Shown: in pieces, positions 16,979 through 24,424 of the stretch
Numbering within the stretch: position 1 is the first letter of the stretch
Layout: the number at the start of each line of letters is the position of its first letter
Source of the DNA: Nevskiaceae bacterium
GTDB lineage: Bacteria > Pseudomonadota > Gammaproteobacteria > Nevskiales > Nevskiaceae
DNA: 64,000 nucleotides
Assembly (NCBI GenBank): GCA_004297005.1
Contig: SCVA01000024.1
Span: 124,001 to 188,000, forward strand
Direction of reading: 5' to 3'
Translations under genes and position numbers: made by a program
Notes under the pieces: generated by a model
Told to the model about the DNA's origin: nothing
The model's input: only the letters and a program-made list of their open reading frames with translations
The model's database searches: none

Positions 16979-18304
16979 ATGGGCTCCCTACGCACCCGCC
17001 TGCTGATCGCCGCCTCGCTGACCCTGGTGGTGTTCACCGCCCTGTGCGGGCTGAGTCTGGATCGCGCCTTCGAGACCAGTGCCCGGCAGTCGCAGTTGGA
17101 ACGCATGCAGGCGCTGGCCTATGCCCTGCTGGGCGTGGCCGAGCCGAATGAATACGGCGATCTGAGTTTCTCCTCCTACAAGATGCCCGACCCACGCCTG
17201 GACCGGCCGCAATCGGGACTGGAAGCCGCCCTGTTCAGCGATAGCGCGGCCTTGCTCTGGGGCTCGCAGAGCCTGCGCGACAACGTACCCACGCCACCGC
17301 CGCAGCCGGTGGGTGAATGGCGCTTCGAGGAGCTCTCCGACCGCTTCGTACTGTTGTTCGGCCTGCGCTATGCCGGCGAAACCGGCCCGGAACGCCGCTA
17401 CAGCCTGCTGCTGATGGAAGACAACAACGCCTACCGGTCGCAGTTGGATGCCTACCGCCGTACCCTGGCGCTGTGGCTGGGTGGCGCCGCCCTGGTGCTG
17501 CTGCTCTTGCAGGGTCTCGTGCTGCGCTGGAGCCTGCGGCCGCTGCGCCGGCTGGTGCGCGAGCTGCGCGAGGTGGAAAGCGGCAGCCGCGTGCAGATCG
17601 AAGGCGACTATCCCGATGAGCTGACGCCGCTGACCCAGGGCCTCAACACCATGATCGGTGCCGAGCGCAACCGCCAGACCCGCTACCGCAATGCCCTGGG
17701 CGACCTTGCCCATTCGCTGAAGACTCCGTTGGCAGTGCTGCGTGGCGTTGCCGAACGGCCGCTGGCACCGGACGCCTCGAAACTGCTGGGCGAACAGTTG
17801 CAGCGCATGCAGCACATCGTCGATCACCAGTTGCAGCGCGCCGCCAGCCGTGGTGGCCAGCGGGCACTGGCAGAAGCGGTGCCGCTACGACCGCTGGCGG
17901 AAAAAATCAGCGCCGCGCTCTCCAAGGTCTATGCCCGCCGCGGCCTGCAGGTGCAGGTGGACATCCCCGCCAGTCTTCGCGTGCGCGCCGACCAGGGTGA
18001 CCTCTACGAGCTGCTCGGGAATCTCATGGACAACGCCGCCAAGTACGGGCGCGGCCGCCTGCAGGTTGGCGCCAGCCGCGAGCGCGAGCGCCTGCTGCTG
18101 ACGGTGGAGGACGACGGTCCCGGCTTCCCCGACGAGGCCGAGATGCTGCTGGAGCGCGGCGCCCGCGCCGACAGCCGGCAGGAAGGACAGGGCCTGGGTC
18201 TGGCCGCCGTGCGCGAGATCGTCGAAGCCTATGGTGGCGAGCTACTGTTGCAGCGCAGCGCCTCACTGGGTGGCGCCGGCGTGCGCGTCAGCCTTGCCGC
18301 CTAG
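16979..18304 (+). CDS. PhoQ-like sensor histidine kinase
   Basis: A 441-residue membrane kinase from the ATG at 16979; the open frame extends upstream to 16823 but overlaps the regulator gene. Membrane segments lie at about 8-27 and 163-183, enclosing a periplasmic sensor of about 135 residues, PhoQ-like in size. A HAMP-like linker (LRPLRRLVRELREVESGSR) leads to the dimerisation helix with the phospho-accepting His in GDLAHSLKTPLAVL, then the ATPase domain with N-box NLMDNAAKYG, G1 box DDGPGFP and G2 box GQGLGLAAVREIV. GDLAHSLKTPLAVL is typical of PhoQ relatives. The acidic patch of the periplasmic sensor that binds magnesium in enteric PhoQ is not clearly present, so the signal may differ. 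Confidence 0.93.
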   Translation: MGSLRTRLLIAASLTLVVFTALCGLSLDRAFETSARQSQLERMQALAYALLGVAEPNEYGDLSFSSYKMPDPRLDRPQSGLEAALFSDSAALLWGSQSLRDNVPTPPPQPVGEWRFEELSDRFVLLFGLRYAGETGPERRYSLLLMEDNNAYRSQLDAYRRTLALWLGGAALVLLLLQGLVLRWSLRPLRRLVRELREVESGSRVQIEGDYPDELTPLTQGLNTMIGAERNRQTRYRNALGDLAHSLKTPLAVLRGVAERPLAPDASKLLGEQLQRMQHIVDHQLQRAASRGGQRALAEAVPLRPLAEKISAALSKVYARRGLQVQVDIPASLRVRADQGDLYELLGNLMDNAAKYGRGRLQVGASRERERLLLTVEDDGPGFPDEAEMLLERGARADSRQEGQGLGLAAVREIVEAYGGELLLQRSASLGGAGVRVSLAA

Positions 18305-18324
18305 AGCTCGGGACCGGTTCCGGC

Positions 18325-18870
18325 CTAAACCCTGAACAACTGCGCACGGTAGTGGCGCAGCTCTTCCACCGACTCGCGGATGTCGTCCAGCGCCTGGTGG
18401 CTGCCTTCCTTCTTCAGGCGCTTCAGGGTCTCCGGCGCCCAGCGCGCCGCCAGCTCCTTGACCGTGGAAACGTCGAGATTGCGGTAGTGCAGGAAGCGCT
18501 CCAGCTCTGGCATCCAGCGCGCCAGAAAGCGGCGGTCCTGGCAGATCGTATTGCCGCACAGCGGCGAACTGCGCGGCGGCAGCCAGGCGTGTAGAAAATC
18601 CAGCGTGGCGCGCGCGGCGTCGGCCTCCATCACCGTCGACCGCCGTATGCGTTCGACCAGGCCCGACTTGCCGTGGGTGCGCCAGTTCCAGGCATCCATC
18701 ATCGCCAGCACCTCCTCGCTCTGATGGATGGCCAGCACCGGTCCTTCGGCGAGCAGGTTGAGGTTCTTGTCGGTGACCAGGGTGGCGATCTCGATGATGC
18801 GGTCCTGCTGCGGATCGAGGCCGGTCATCTCCAGGTCCATCCAGACCAGGTTGTCAGGGCTATAGGGCAT
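18325..18870 (-). CDS. orn: oligoribonuclease
   Basis: A 181-residue DEDDh 3'-5' exonuclease that finishes RNA decay by hydrolysing 2-5-nucleotide RNAs, including pGpG from cyclic di-GMP turnover. Length and sequence fit the family: the ExoI motif [10 protein letters not shown] near residues 10-19, ExoII region [20 protein letters not shown] and ExoIII with [18 protein letters not shown]. The start codon agrees with other Orn proteins (residues before [13 protein letters not shown] are few). Oddly, the ATG at 18870 directly adjoins a 110-base array of a 7-base repeat, so no Shine-Dalgarno sequence precedes it. Its upstream region is shared with the divergent cystathionine beta-synthase gene. 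Confidence 0.96.
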   Translation of the reverse strand: MPYSPDNLVWMDLEMTGLDPQQDRIIEIATLVTDKNLNLLAEGPVLAIHQSEEVLAMMDAWNWRTHGKSGLVERIRRSTVMEADAARATLDFLHAWLPPRSSPLCGNTICQDRRFLARWMPELERFLHYRNLDVSTVKELAARWAPETLKRLKKEGSHQALDDIRESVEELRHYRAQLFRV

Positions 18871-18979
18871 TGCGGATTGCGGATTGCGGATTGCGGATTG
18901 CGGATTGCGGATTGCGGATTGCGGATTGCGGATTGCGGATTGCGGATTGCGGATTGCGGATTGCGGATTGCGGATTGCG
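18870..18979 (+). repeat. heptanucleotide tandem repeat, about 15.7 copies
   Basis: The 7-base unit GCGGATT runs without interruption for 110 bases between the divergent orn and cystathionine beta-synthase genes. A one-base-short imperfect unit precedes it at the orn start codon. Two inverted copies (19003-19015) lie 26 bases beyond the array and could pair with its end to form a 13-base stem; they run into a perfect 10-base palindrome at 19013-19022. Copy number of such arrays usually varies by slippage. Confidence 0.97.
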
Positions 18980-19022
18980 CGCAGGGTGGCGGTTCAGTCC
19001 GAAATCCGCAATCCGATATCGG
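18964..19022 (+). promoter_or_regulatory. stem-loop between repeat array and cystathionine beta-synthase gene
   Basis: The last 13 array bases at 18964-18976 are exactly complementary to 19003-19015, leaving a 26-base loop, and the palindrome CCGATATCGG follows at 19013-19022. It lies within 110 bases upstream of the gene at 19074 and could affect transcription or transcript structure in either direction. No function is shown. Confidence 0.45.
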
Positions 19023-19073
19023 AAATGGCCCGTGCTAGCCTCGCACCCATATCCGCATTGATAAGGAGGAGAC

Positions 19074-20441
19074 ATGCGCCGTGACGGCCGCGTGCTCGAC
19101 ACCATCGGCAACACTCCGCTGGTCGAGCTGAAGAACCTGGACAGCGGCCCCTGCCGTCTGTTCGTGAAGCTGGAGAATCAGAACCCCACCGGCAGCATCA
19201 AGGACCGCATCGGCCTGTCGATGATCGAGGCCGCCGAACGCGAGGGGAAAATCCAGCCCGGCGGGATGCTGGTCGAGGCCACCGCCGGCAACACCGGCCT
19301 GGGTCTGGCGCTGGTGGCGGCGCAGAAGGGCTACCGGCTGACCCTGGTGATCCCCGACAAGATGGCGCAGGAGAAGGTGTTGCACCTCAAGGCGCTGGGC
19401 GCCGAAATCCACATCACCCGCAGCGACGTCGGCAAGGGCCACCCCGAGTACTACCAGGACATCGCCGAGCGCATTGCTGTCGAGACCGGCGCGTTCTACG
19501 TCAACCAGTTCGCCAACCCCGCCAACCCATTCGCGCACGAGGCGACCACCGGCCCAGAGATCTGGGCGCAGAGCCAGCAGATGCTGGACGCGGTGGTGGT
19601 GGGCGTCGGCAGCGGCGGCACGCTCACCGGCCTGTCGCGCTACTTCGCGCGGGCCGCCCCGCATGTGGAAATGGTGCTGGCCGACCCCAAGGGCTCGATC
19701 CTGGTGGACGTGGTGCGGACCGGGAAGATCCAGAAGGAGGCCGGAAGCTGGCTGGTGGAGGGCATAGGCGAGGACTTCATCCCGCCCAACTGCGACCTCT
19801 CTCGGGTGAAGACCGCCTACGAGATTCCCGACGCCGAGAGCTTCTTCACCGCCCGCGAGCTGCTGGCCAAGGAAGGCATCCTTGGCGGCTCCTCCACCGG
19901 CACCCTGCTGGCGGCCGCCCTGCGCTACTGCCGCGAGCAGACCGCGCCCAAGCGGGTGGTCAGCCTGGTCTGCGACAGCGGCAACAAATACCTCTCGAAG
20001 ATGTACAACGACTTCTGGATGTTCGAGCAGGGCCTGCTGGAGCGGCCGCGACACGGCAACCTGCTGGACCTGATCGTGCGCCGCTACGCCGAGGGCTCGG
20101 CGGTGACCGTGCGACCGGAAGACACGCTACTGCACGCCTACCGGCGCATGAAGCTGTTCGATGTCTCGCAATTGCCGGTGATGGAGGGCGACGCGGTGGT
20201 CGGCATCCTCGATGAATCCGATCTGCTCCTGCAGGTGCACGCCGACCCGGCGCGCTTCAAGGAGGCGGTGTCGGTGGCGATGACGCGCAACGTCGTCACC
20301 ATCGCGCCCAGCGCGCCGATTGCCGAACTACTACCGATCTTCGCCAAGGATCTGGTGGCGGTGGTCGCCGAGGCCGGACGCTTCGTCGGCCTCATCACCA
20401 AGATCGATCTCTTGAACTATCTGAGGAAGCAGTTGGGCTGA
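19074..20441 (+). CDS. cystathionine beta-synthase
   Basis: A 455-residue PLP enzyme with the O-acetylserine sulfhydrylase/cystathionine beta-synthase fold and a C-terminal pair of CBS domains. The PLP lysine is K43 in NPTGSIKDRIG; the substrate loop EATAGNTGLGLA and phosphate-binding GVGSGGTLTG follow. CBS domains occupy about 335-455 (FDVSQLPVMEGDAVVGILDE, FVGLITKIDLLNYL). The CBS pair separates it from CysK/CysM. The enzyme condenses serine (or an activated serine) with homocysteine to give cystathionine. With the gamma-lyase at 20967 it would make cysteine from homocysteine by reverse transsulfuration. There is no N-terminal haem domain. AAGGAGGAG lies just upstream of the ATG. CBS domains may bind adenosyl compounds. 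Confidence 0.92.
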   Translation: MRRDGRVLDTIGNTPLVELKNLDSGPCRLFVKLENQNPTGSIKDRIGLSMIEAAEREGKIQPGGMLVEATAGNTGLGLALVAAQKGYRLTLVIPDKMAQEKVLHLKALGAEIHITRSDVGKGHPEYYQDIAERIAVETGAFYVNQFANPANPFAHEATTGPEIWAQSQQMLDAVVVGVGSGGTLTGLSRYFARAAPHVEMVLADPKGSILVDVVRTGKIQKEAGSWLVEGIGEDFIPPNCDLSRVKTAYEIPDAESFFTARELLAKEGILGGSSTGTLLAAALRYCREQTAPKRVVSLVCDSGNKYLSKMYNDFWMFEQGLLERPRHGNLLDLIVRRYAEGSAVTVRPEDTLLHAYRRMKLFDVSQLPVMEGDAVVGILDESDLLLQVHADPARFKEAVSVAMTRNVVTIAPSAPIAELLPIFAKDLVAVVAEAGRFVGLITKIDLLNYLRKQLG

Positions 20442-20453
20442 CTGAGAGCAAAC

Positions 20454-20490
20454 GCCCCCACCCCAACCCTCCCCCGCAGGCGGGGGAGGG
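20454..20490 (+). repeat. REP-like palindrome, copy 2
   Basis: A C-rich head GCCCCCACCCCAA leads into a perfect stem with arms CCCTCCCCCGC (20467-20477) and its complement (20480-20490), 2-base loop. It lies 12 bases after the cystathionine beta-synthase stop and faces copy 3, which is inverted. Confidence 0.85.
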
Positions 20491-20528
20491 AGCTACAGCG
20501 GTGAGAGGGCTCGGGGCGGTATGAAATC

Positions 20529-20565
20529 CCCTCCCCCGCTTGCGGGGGAGGGTCAGGGAGGGGGC
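20529..20565 (-). repeat. REP-like palindrome, copy 3 (inverted)
   Basis: A perfect 11-base stem (20529-20539 with 20542-20552) followed by the head in reverse complement (to 20565). With copy 2 it makes an inverted pair, as in bacterial interspersed mosaic elements. Its G-rich head ends three bases before the ATG of the DUF559 gene and supplies a GGGAGG stretch at Shine-Dalgarno distance. Confidence 0.85.
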
Positions 20566-20568
20566 GGT

Positions 20569-20970
20569 ATGCGCAATGCCAATACCCAACAGTACGCGAT
20601 GCAGTTGCGCAAGCAACTCACCGATGCCGAGCGTCATCTGTGGCAGCACCTCCGTCTGCGTCAGCTCGGCGGCCATCGATTCCGCCGCCAAGTCCCCATT
20701 AGCTCCTACATCGCCGACTTCGCCTGCCTGGATGCCAAACTGATCATCGAAGTCGACGGCGGCCAGCACGTCGAGGAAGCCGCCTACGACCAGCAACGCG
20801 AGTGGGCATTGAAGGCACTCGGTTATCGGGTAATACGCTTCTGGAATGACGCGGTTTTCAAAGAGACAGAGGCGGTGCTGCAAGTGATACTCGACGCCCT
20901 GAACGAAACGCCCCCATCCCGGCCTTCCCCCGCAAGCGAGGGAAGGAGACAAGACGGCAGCAGACCATGA
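20569..20970 (+). CDS. DUF559 endonuclease-like protein (Vsr-related fold)
   Basis: A 133-residue protein of the DUF559 family, which is related to very-short-patch-repair (Vsr) and other PD-(D/E)xK nucleases. Visible core: LRKQLTDAERHLWQHLRLRQ, GHRFRRQVPISSYIADFACL, then the likely active-site strand KLIIEVDGGQH and a closing YDQQREWALKALGYRVIRFW. I start at the ATG at 20569, as the ATG at 20521 would translate the palindrome itself. The last 22 residues or so (SRPSPASEGRR) are encoded by another REP-like copy. Its stop overlaps the start of the gamma-lyase gene by 4 bases. The gene thus appears dropped, with its palindromes, between two transsulfuration genes. A DNA nick or cut activity is plausible but unproven. 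Confidence 0.88.
   Translation: MRNANTQQYAMQLRKQLTDAERHLWQHLRLRQLGGHRFRRQVPISSYIADFACLDAKLIIEVDGGQHVEEAAYDQQREWALKALGYRVIRFWNDAVFKETEAVLQVILDALNETPPSRPSPASEGRRQDGSRP
20910..20946 (+). repeat. REP-like palindrome, copy 4 (inside the DUF559 3' end)
   Basis: Same orientation as copy 2. Arms 20923-20933 and 20936-20946 pair except for one mismatch (30/39), with AA loop. It encodes the C-terminal tail of the DUF559 protein and ends 20 bases before the next gene's ATG. Confidence 0.8.
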
Positions 20971-22124
20971 AAAACGACGCCCAATTCGCCACCCGCTGCA
21001 TCCACGCCGGCCAGGCGCCGGACCCGACCACCGGCGCGATCATGCCGCCGATCTCGCTGTCCTCCACCTATGCCCAGGAAAGCCCGGGCGTGCACAAGGG
21101 CTACGAGTATTCGCGCAGCCACAACCCCACGCGCTACGCCTACGAGCGCTGCGTCGCCGATCTCGAAGGCGGCGCGCGTGCCTATGCCTTCGCCTCCGGG
21201 CTCGCCGCCACCGCCACCCTGCTCGACACTCTGGAGCCGGGCGCGCACGTCATCGCCAGCGACGATCTCTACGGCGGCAGCTACCGCCTGTTCGCACGGG
21301 TGCGCGCGAAGTCGGCGGGGCTCAGGTTCAGCTTCGTCGACCTGCGCGAGCCGAAGAATGTCGAGGCCGCGATCAACCCAGAGACGCGGCTGATCTGGGT
21401 GGAGACGCCCACCAACCCCATGCTCAAGCTCGCCGACCTCTCCGCCATCGGCGAGATCGCCCGCAAGCACGGCATCCCAGCCTGGGCCGACAACACCTTT
21501 GCCAGCCCCTATCTCCAGCGGCCGCTGGAGCATGGCTTTGCCGGTGTGATGCACTCGGCCACCAAGTACATCAACGGCCATTCCGACGTGGTCAACGGTC
21601 TGTTGATCGCCGGCGCCGATACCGACTTGCAGGAGCGGCTGGCGTTTTTGCAGAACGCAGTCGGCGCGGTGCTTGGCCCCTTCGACAGCTACCTCGCGCT
21701 GCGGGGAGTTAAGACCCTGGCCCTGCGCATGCAGCGCCACAGCGAGAACGCGCAGGCCCTGGCCGAGTGGCTGGAAGCACACCCGAAAGTGGCGCGGGTC
21801 CACTACCCCGGCCTGCCCTCGCATTCGCAGCACGCGCTCGCCAGGCAGCAGATGCCGCGTGGCTATGGCGGCATGATCTCCATCGAGCTGAAGGGTGGCC
21901 TGGAGGAGTCGCGGCGCTTTCTCGAACGCACCCGCCTGTTCGCGCTCGCCGAGTCGCTGGGCGGAGTCGAAAGCCTGATCGAGCACCCGGCGATCATGAC
22001 CCACGCCAGCGTGCCGGCCGCGCAGCGGGCGGCGCTGGGCATTTCCGACTCGCTGTGCCGGCTGTCGGTGGGCATCGAGGATGTGGGCGATTTGCGAGCA
22101 GACCTGGCCGACGCTCTGGCCTAA
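20967..22124 (+). CDS. cystathionine gamma-lyase / gamma-synthase family PLP enzyme
   Basis: A 385-residue Cys/Met-metabolism PLP enzyme of usual length. Hallmarks: TRCIHAGQAPDPTTGAIMPP at the N-terminus, YSRSHNPTRYAYERCVADLE, cofactor-binding WVETPTNPMLKLADL and the PLP Lys200 in MHSATKYINGHSDV. The C-terminal part has SLGGVESLIEHPAIMTHASV and LCRLSVGIEDVGDL. The family splits into gamma-lyase, gamma-synthase and others that are hard to tell apart; proximity to cystathionine beta-synthase favours gamma-lyase (cystathionine to cysteine, 2-oxobutyrate and ammonia). Its ATG overlaps the DUF559 stop (ATGA), so translation may be coupled to that inserted gene. The pterin dehydratase gene follows 33 bases later. 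Confidence 0.92.
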   Translation: MKNDAQFATRCIHAGQAPDPTTGAIMPPISLSSTYAQESPGVHKGYEYSRSHNPTRYAYERCVADLEGGARAYAFASGLAATATLLDTLEPGAHVIASDDLYGGSYRLFARVRAKSAGLRFSFVDLREPKNVEAAINPETRLIWVETPTNPMLKLADLSAIGEIARKHGIPAWADNTFASPYLQRPLEHGFAGVMHSATKYINGHSDVVNGLLIAGADTDLQERLAFLQNAVGAVLGPFDSYLALRGVKTLALRMQRHSENAQALAEWLEAHPKVARVHYPGLPSHSQHALARQQMPRGYGGMISIELKGGLEESRRFLERTRLFALAESLGGVESLIEHPAIMTHASVPAAQRAALGISDSLCRLSVGIEDVGDLRADLADALA

Positions 22125-22157
22125 ACTCCGCGCCGAACTTCAAGGAGCCCCGCAATC

Positions 22158-22499
22158 ATGACCAGCAAACTCGCCGAAAAGCGCTGCATCCCCTGCGAGG
22201 GCAAGACCCCGCCGCTGCCGGCCGCCGAGGCCGAGGCTCTGAAGAAGGAGCTGCGCAGCGAGTGGGAGTTCGCCGACGAAGGCCGGAAGCTGGTGGCGAC
22301 TTTCCAGTTCAAGAACTACTACCACACCACCGCCTTCGTGAACGCGGCGGTCTACGTCGCCCACCGCGAGGACCATCACCCGGACATCAGCTTCGGCTAC
22401 AAGACCGTGCAGATGAGCTGGTGGACCCACACCGCCAACGGCCTCACCGAGAACGACTTCATCTGCGCGGCAAAGATCGACGCGCTGCTGAGCCGCTGA
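22158..22499 (+). CDS. phhB: pterin-4a-carbinolamine dehydratase
   Basis: A 113-residue small enzyme of normal length. Family features: the N-terminal EKRCIPCEGKTPPL, the central FQFKNYYHTTAFVNAAVYVA and the active-site segment REDHHPDISFGYKTV, then TANGLTENDFICAAKID. It dehydrates the 4a-hydroxytetrahydropterin released by phenylalanine hydroxylase, which helps regenerate tetrahydropterin; in other bacteria it may also act in molybdopterin chemistry. Phenylalanine hydroxylase is not in this window. An AAGGAG ribosome site precedes the ATG. It is probably co-transcribed with the gamma-lyase gene. Confidence 0.92.
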   Translation: MTSKLAEKRCIPCEGKTPPLPAAEAEALKKELRSEWEFADEGRKLVATFQFKNYYHTTAFVNAAVYVAHREDHHPDISFGYKTVQMSWWTHTANGLTENDFICAAKIDALLSR

Positions 22500-22533
22500 A
22501 GCTCATTCGCGGGAGCGTCTCGCCAGGCGCGAA

Positions 22534-22574
22534 CGCCCCCCACCCTGGCCCTCCCCCGCGTCACGGAGGAGGGA
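22534..22574 (+). repeat. REP-like palindrome, copy 5 (degenerate)
   Basis: Same head and orientation as copies 2 and 4. The outer stem CCCTCC/GGAGGG is kept but the inner part is broken. It lies between the convergent phhB and proS genes. Confidence 0.65.
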
Positions 22575-22599
22575 ATCAGCTTCTGACTTGAAGTGCGGG

Positions 22600-24297
22600 C
22601 TAGGCCAGCTTGGCGAGCACGGCCTCGACCGTGGCCGGGATCATCTCGGCGGCGGCGGCGGCGCGCTGCTTGTACTCGTACTGCTGGGTCGCCAGGCCCT
22701 TGTCGCCGATGACGATGCGGTGCGGGATGCCGATCAGGTCGGCGTCGGCGAACATCGAGCCCGGACGCTGGCCACGATCATCGAGGGCGACGTCGATGCC
22801 CTGCGCCTGTAGCGCCGCGTAGAGCGCCTCGGCGGCGTCCTTCACCGCCGGCGAACGGTCGCTGCCGATCGGGCAGATCAGCAAGCGGAACGGCGCCACC
22901 GCATCCGGCCAGATGATGCCGTTGGCATCGTGCTTCTGCTCGATCACCGCCGCCGCCAGGCGCGAGACACCGACGCCGTAGCAACCCATATAGGGCGTCA
23001 CCGCCTCGCCCGCCTCGTTGAGCACGGTGAAGCGCATCGCCTCGGTGTACTTGCGGCCGAGCTGGAAGATGTGACCGCCTTCGATGCCACGGTAGAACTT
23101 GATGGTGCCGACACCATCCGGCGAGGGATCGCCCTCGACGACATTGCGCAGGTCGGCCTGCTCGACATAGCTGCAGTCGCGGCCCCAGTTGACGCCGGCC
23201 AGGTGGTGGTCGTTCTCGTTGGCGCCGCAGACGAAATCCGCCACCGCCGCCGCCGCGTAGTCAGCGATCACCGGCACCGGGCAGCCCACCGGGCCGAGAT
23301 AGCCGACCTCGGCGCCGAAGGCCTGCTGCACCTCGGCCGGATCGGCGAGGGTCAGCGGACTGGCGATCTTCGGATGCTTGCCGGCCTTCACCTCGTTGAG
23401 CTGGTGATCGCCGCGCAGGGCGATGGCGACCAGACCGCCCTCGGCGCCCTTCACCACCAGGAGCTTCACCTTGCCGCTGAGCGGCACCTTGAGGAAGTTC
23501 GACACCTGCTCGCAGGTCTTCTGGCCCGGGGTGCTGACTTTGCTCAGCGTCGCCGAAGGCGCGGCCGGCGCCGGCTGCGGCAGGGTCGCGGCGGCCTCGA
23601 TGTTAGCGGCGTAGCTGCCGCCCTCGGCCACCGCCAGCAGGTCCTCACCGGCACCAGCGAGGATGTGGAATTCCTCCGAAGCCGAGCCGCCGATGTTGCC
23701 GCTGTCGGCCTGTACCGCCCTGAAGTCCACGCCCAGGCGCGTGAAGATGCGGGTATAGGCTTGGCGCATGTTGTCGTACTCGCGCGCCAGGTCCTCGTGC
23801 GTCATGTGGAAGCTGTAGGCGTCCTTCATGATGAATTCGCGCGCGCGCATCACCCCGAAGCGCGGCCGGCGCTCGTCGCGGAACTTGGTCTGGATCTGGT
23901 AGTAGTTGATCGGCAGCTGCTTGTAGCTGCGGATGTCCTGGCGGGCGGTGTGGACGATCACTTCCTCGTGCGTCGGCCCGTAGCAGAACTCGGCGCCGTG
24001 GCGGTCCTTCAGGCGCAGCATTTCCGCACCCATGATTTCCCAGCGGCCGGACTCCTGCCAGAGCTCGGCGGGGTGGATCGCCGGCATCAGGGTTTCCAGC
24101 GCGCCGGCGCGGTTCATCTCCTCGCGGACGATGCCCTCGATCTTCTGCAGCACCTTGAGCCCGATCGGCATCCAGGTGTAGAGGCCGGCGCCGAGCTTGC
24201 GGATATAGCCCGCGCGCTGCATCAACTGGTGGCTGATCACCTGCGCGTCGGCAGGCATTTCCTTGGTGGTGGCGAGCGGGAAGCGGGAGAGGCGCAT
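22600..24297 (-). CDS. proS: prolyl-tRNA synthetase
   Basis: A 565-residue class II aminoacyl-tRNA synthetase charging tRNA-Pro with proline. It is of the bacterial type, with motif 1 region GAGLYTWMPIGLKVLQKIEG, motif 2 QIQTKFRDERRPRFGVMRAR and motif 3 MGCYGVGVSRLAAAVIEQKH, and an inserted editing domain at about 220-400 that hydrolyses Ala-tRNA-Pro. The C-terminal anticodon-binding domain covers about 465-565. The start MRLSRFPLATTKEMPADAQV agrees with the family. Transcribed alone, convergent with phhB and divergent from the gene at 24425. Confidence 0.97.
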   Translation of the reverse strand: MRLSRFPLATTKEMPADAQVISHQLMQRAGYIRKLGAGLYTWMPIGLKVLQKIEGIVREEMNRAGALETLMPAIHPAELWQESGRWEIMGAEMLRLKDRHGAEFCYGPTHEEVIVHTARQDIRSYKQLPINYYQIQTKFRDERRPRFGVMRAREFIMKDAYSFHMTHEDLAREYDNMRQAYTRIFTRLGVDFRAVQADSGNIGGSASEEFHILAGAGEDLLAVAEGGSYAANIEAAATLPQPAPAAPSATLSKVSTPGQKTCEQVSNFLKVPLSGKVKLLVVKGAEGGLVAIALRGDHQLNEVKAGKHPKIASPLTLADPAEVQQAFGAEVGYLGPVGCPVPVIADYAAAAVADFVCGANENDHHLAGVNWGRDCSYVEQADLRNVVEGDPSPDGVGTIKFYRGIEGGHIFQLGRKYTEAMRFTVLNEAGEAVTPYMGCYGVGVSRLAAAVIEQKHDANGIIWPDAVAPFRLLICPIGSDRSPAVKDAAEALYAALQAQGIDVALDDRGQRPGSMFADADLIGIPHRIVIGDKGLATQQYEYKQRAAAAAEMIPATVEAVLAKLA

Positions 24298-24424
24298 GGC
24301 GGGGTCCGGATGGAAAGCGCGCGGATTCTAGCGGACGCGGCGGGCGGGCAGCCCACCTTCGTCATCGAACCGTGACCTTGCCCGCCTAGCATGGTGGGTT
24401 CATCAGCCTCGACGGACCGTCTCC

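Noticed and set aside
18870-18979. CRISPR array
   Set aside because: The unit is only 7 bases, identical head-to-tail and without spacers; no cas genes nearby.
18673-19061. Peptide-coding repeat (RIADCGL on plus, IRNPQSA on minus)
   Set aside because: These open frames arise because the 7-base unit has no stop in several frames; the plus frame starts inside antisense orn.
20521-20568. Earlier ATG start for the DUF559 gene
   Set aside because: It would translate the palindrome into a Pro/Gly-rich peptide outside the family; the ATG at 20569 has the better ribosome site.
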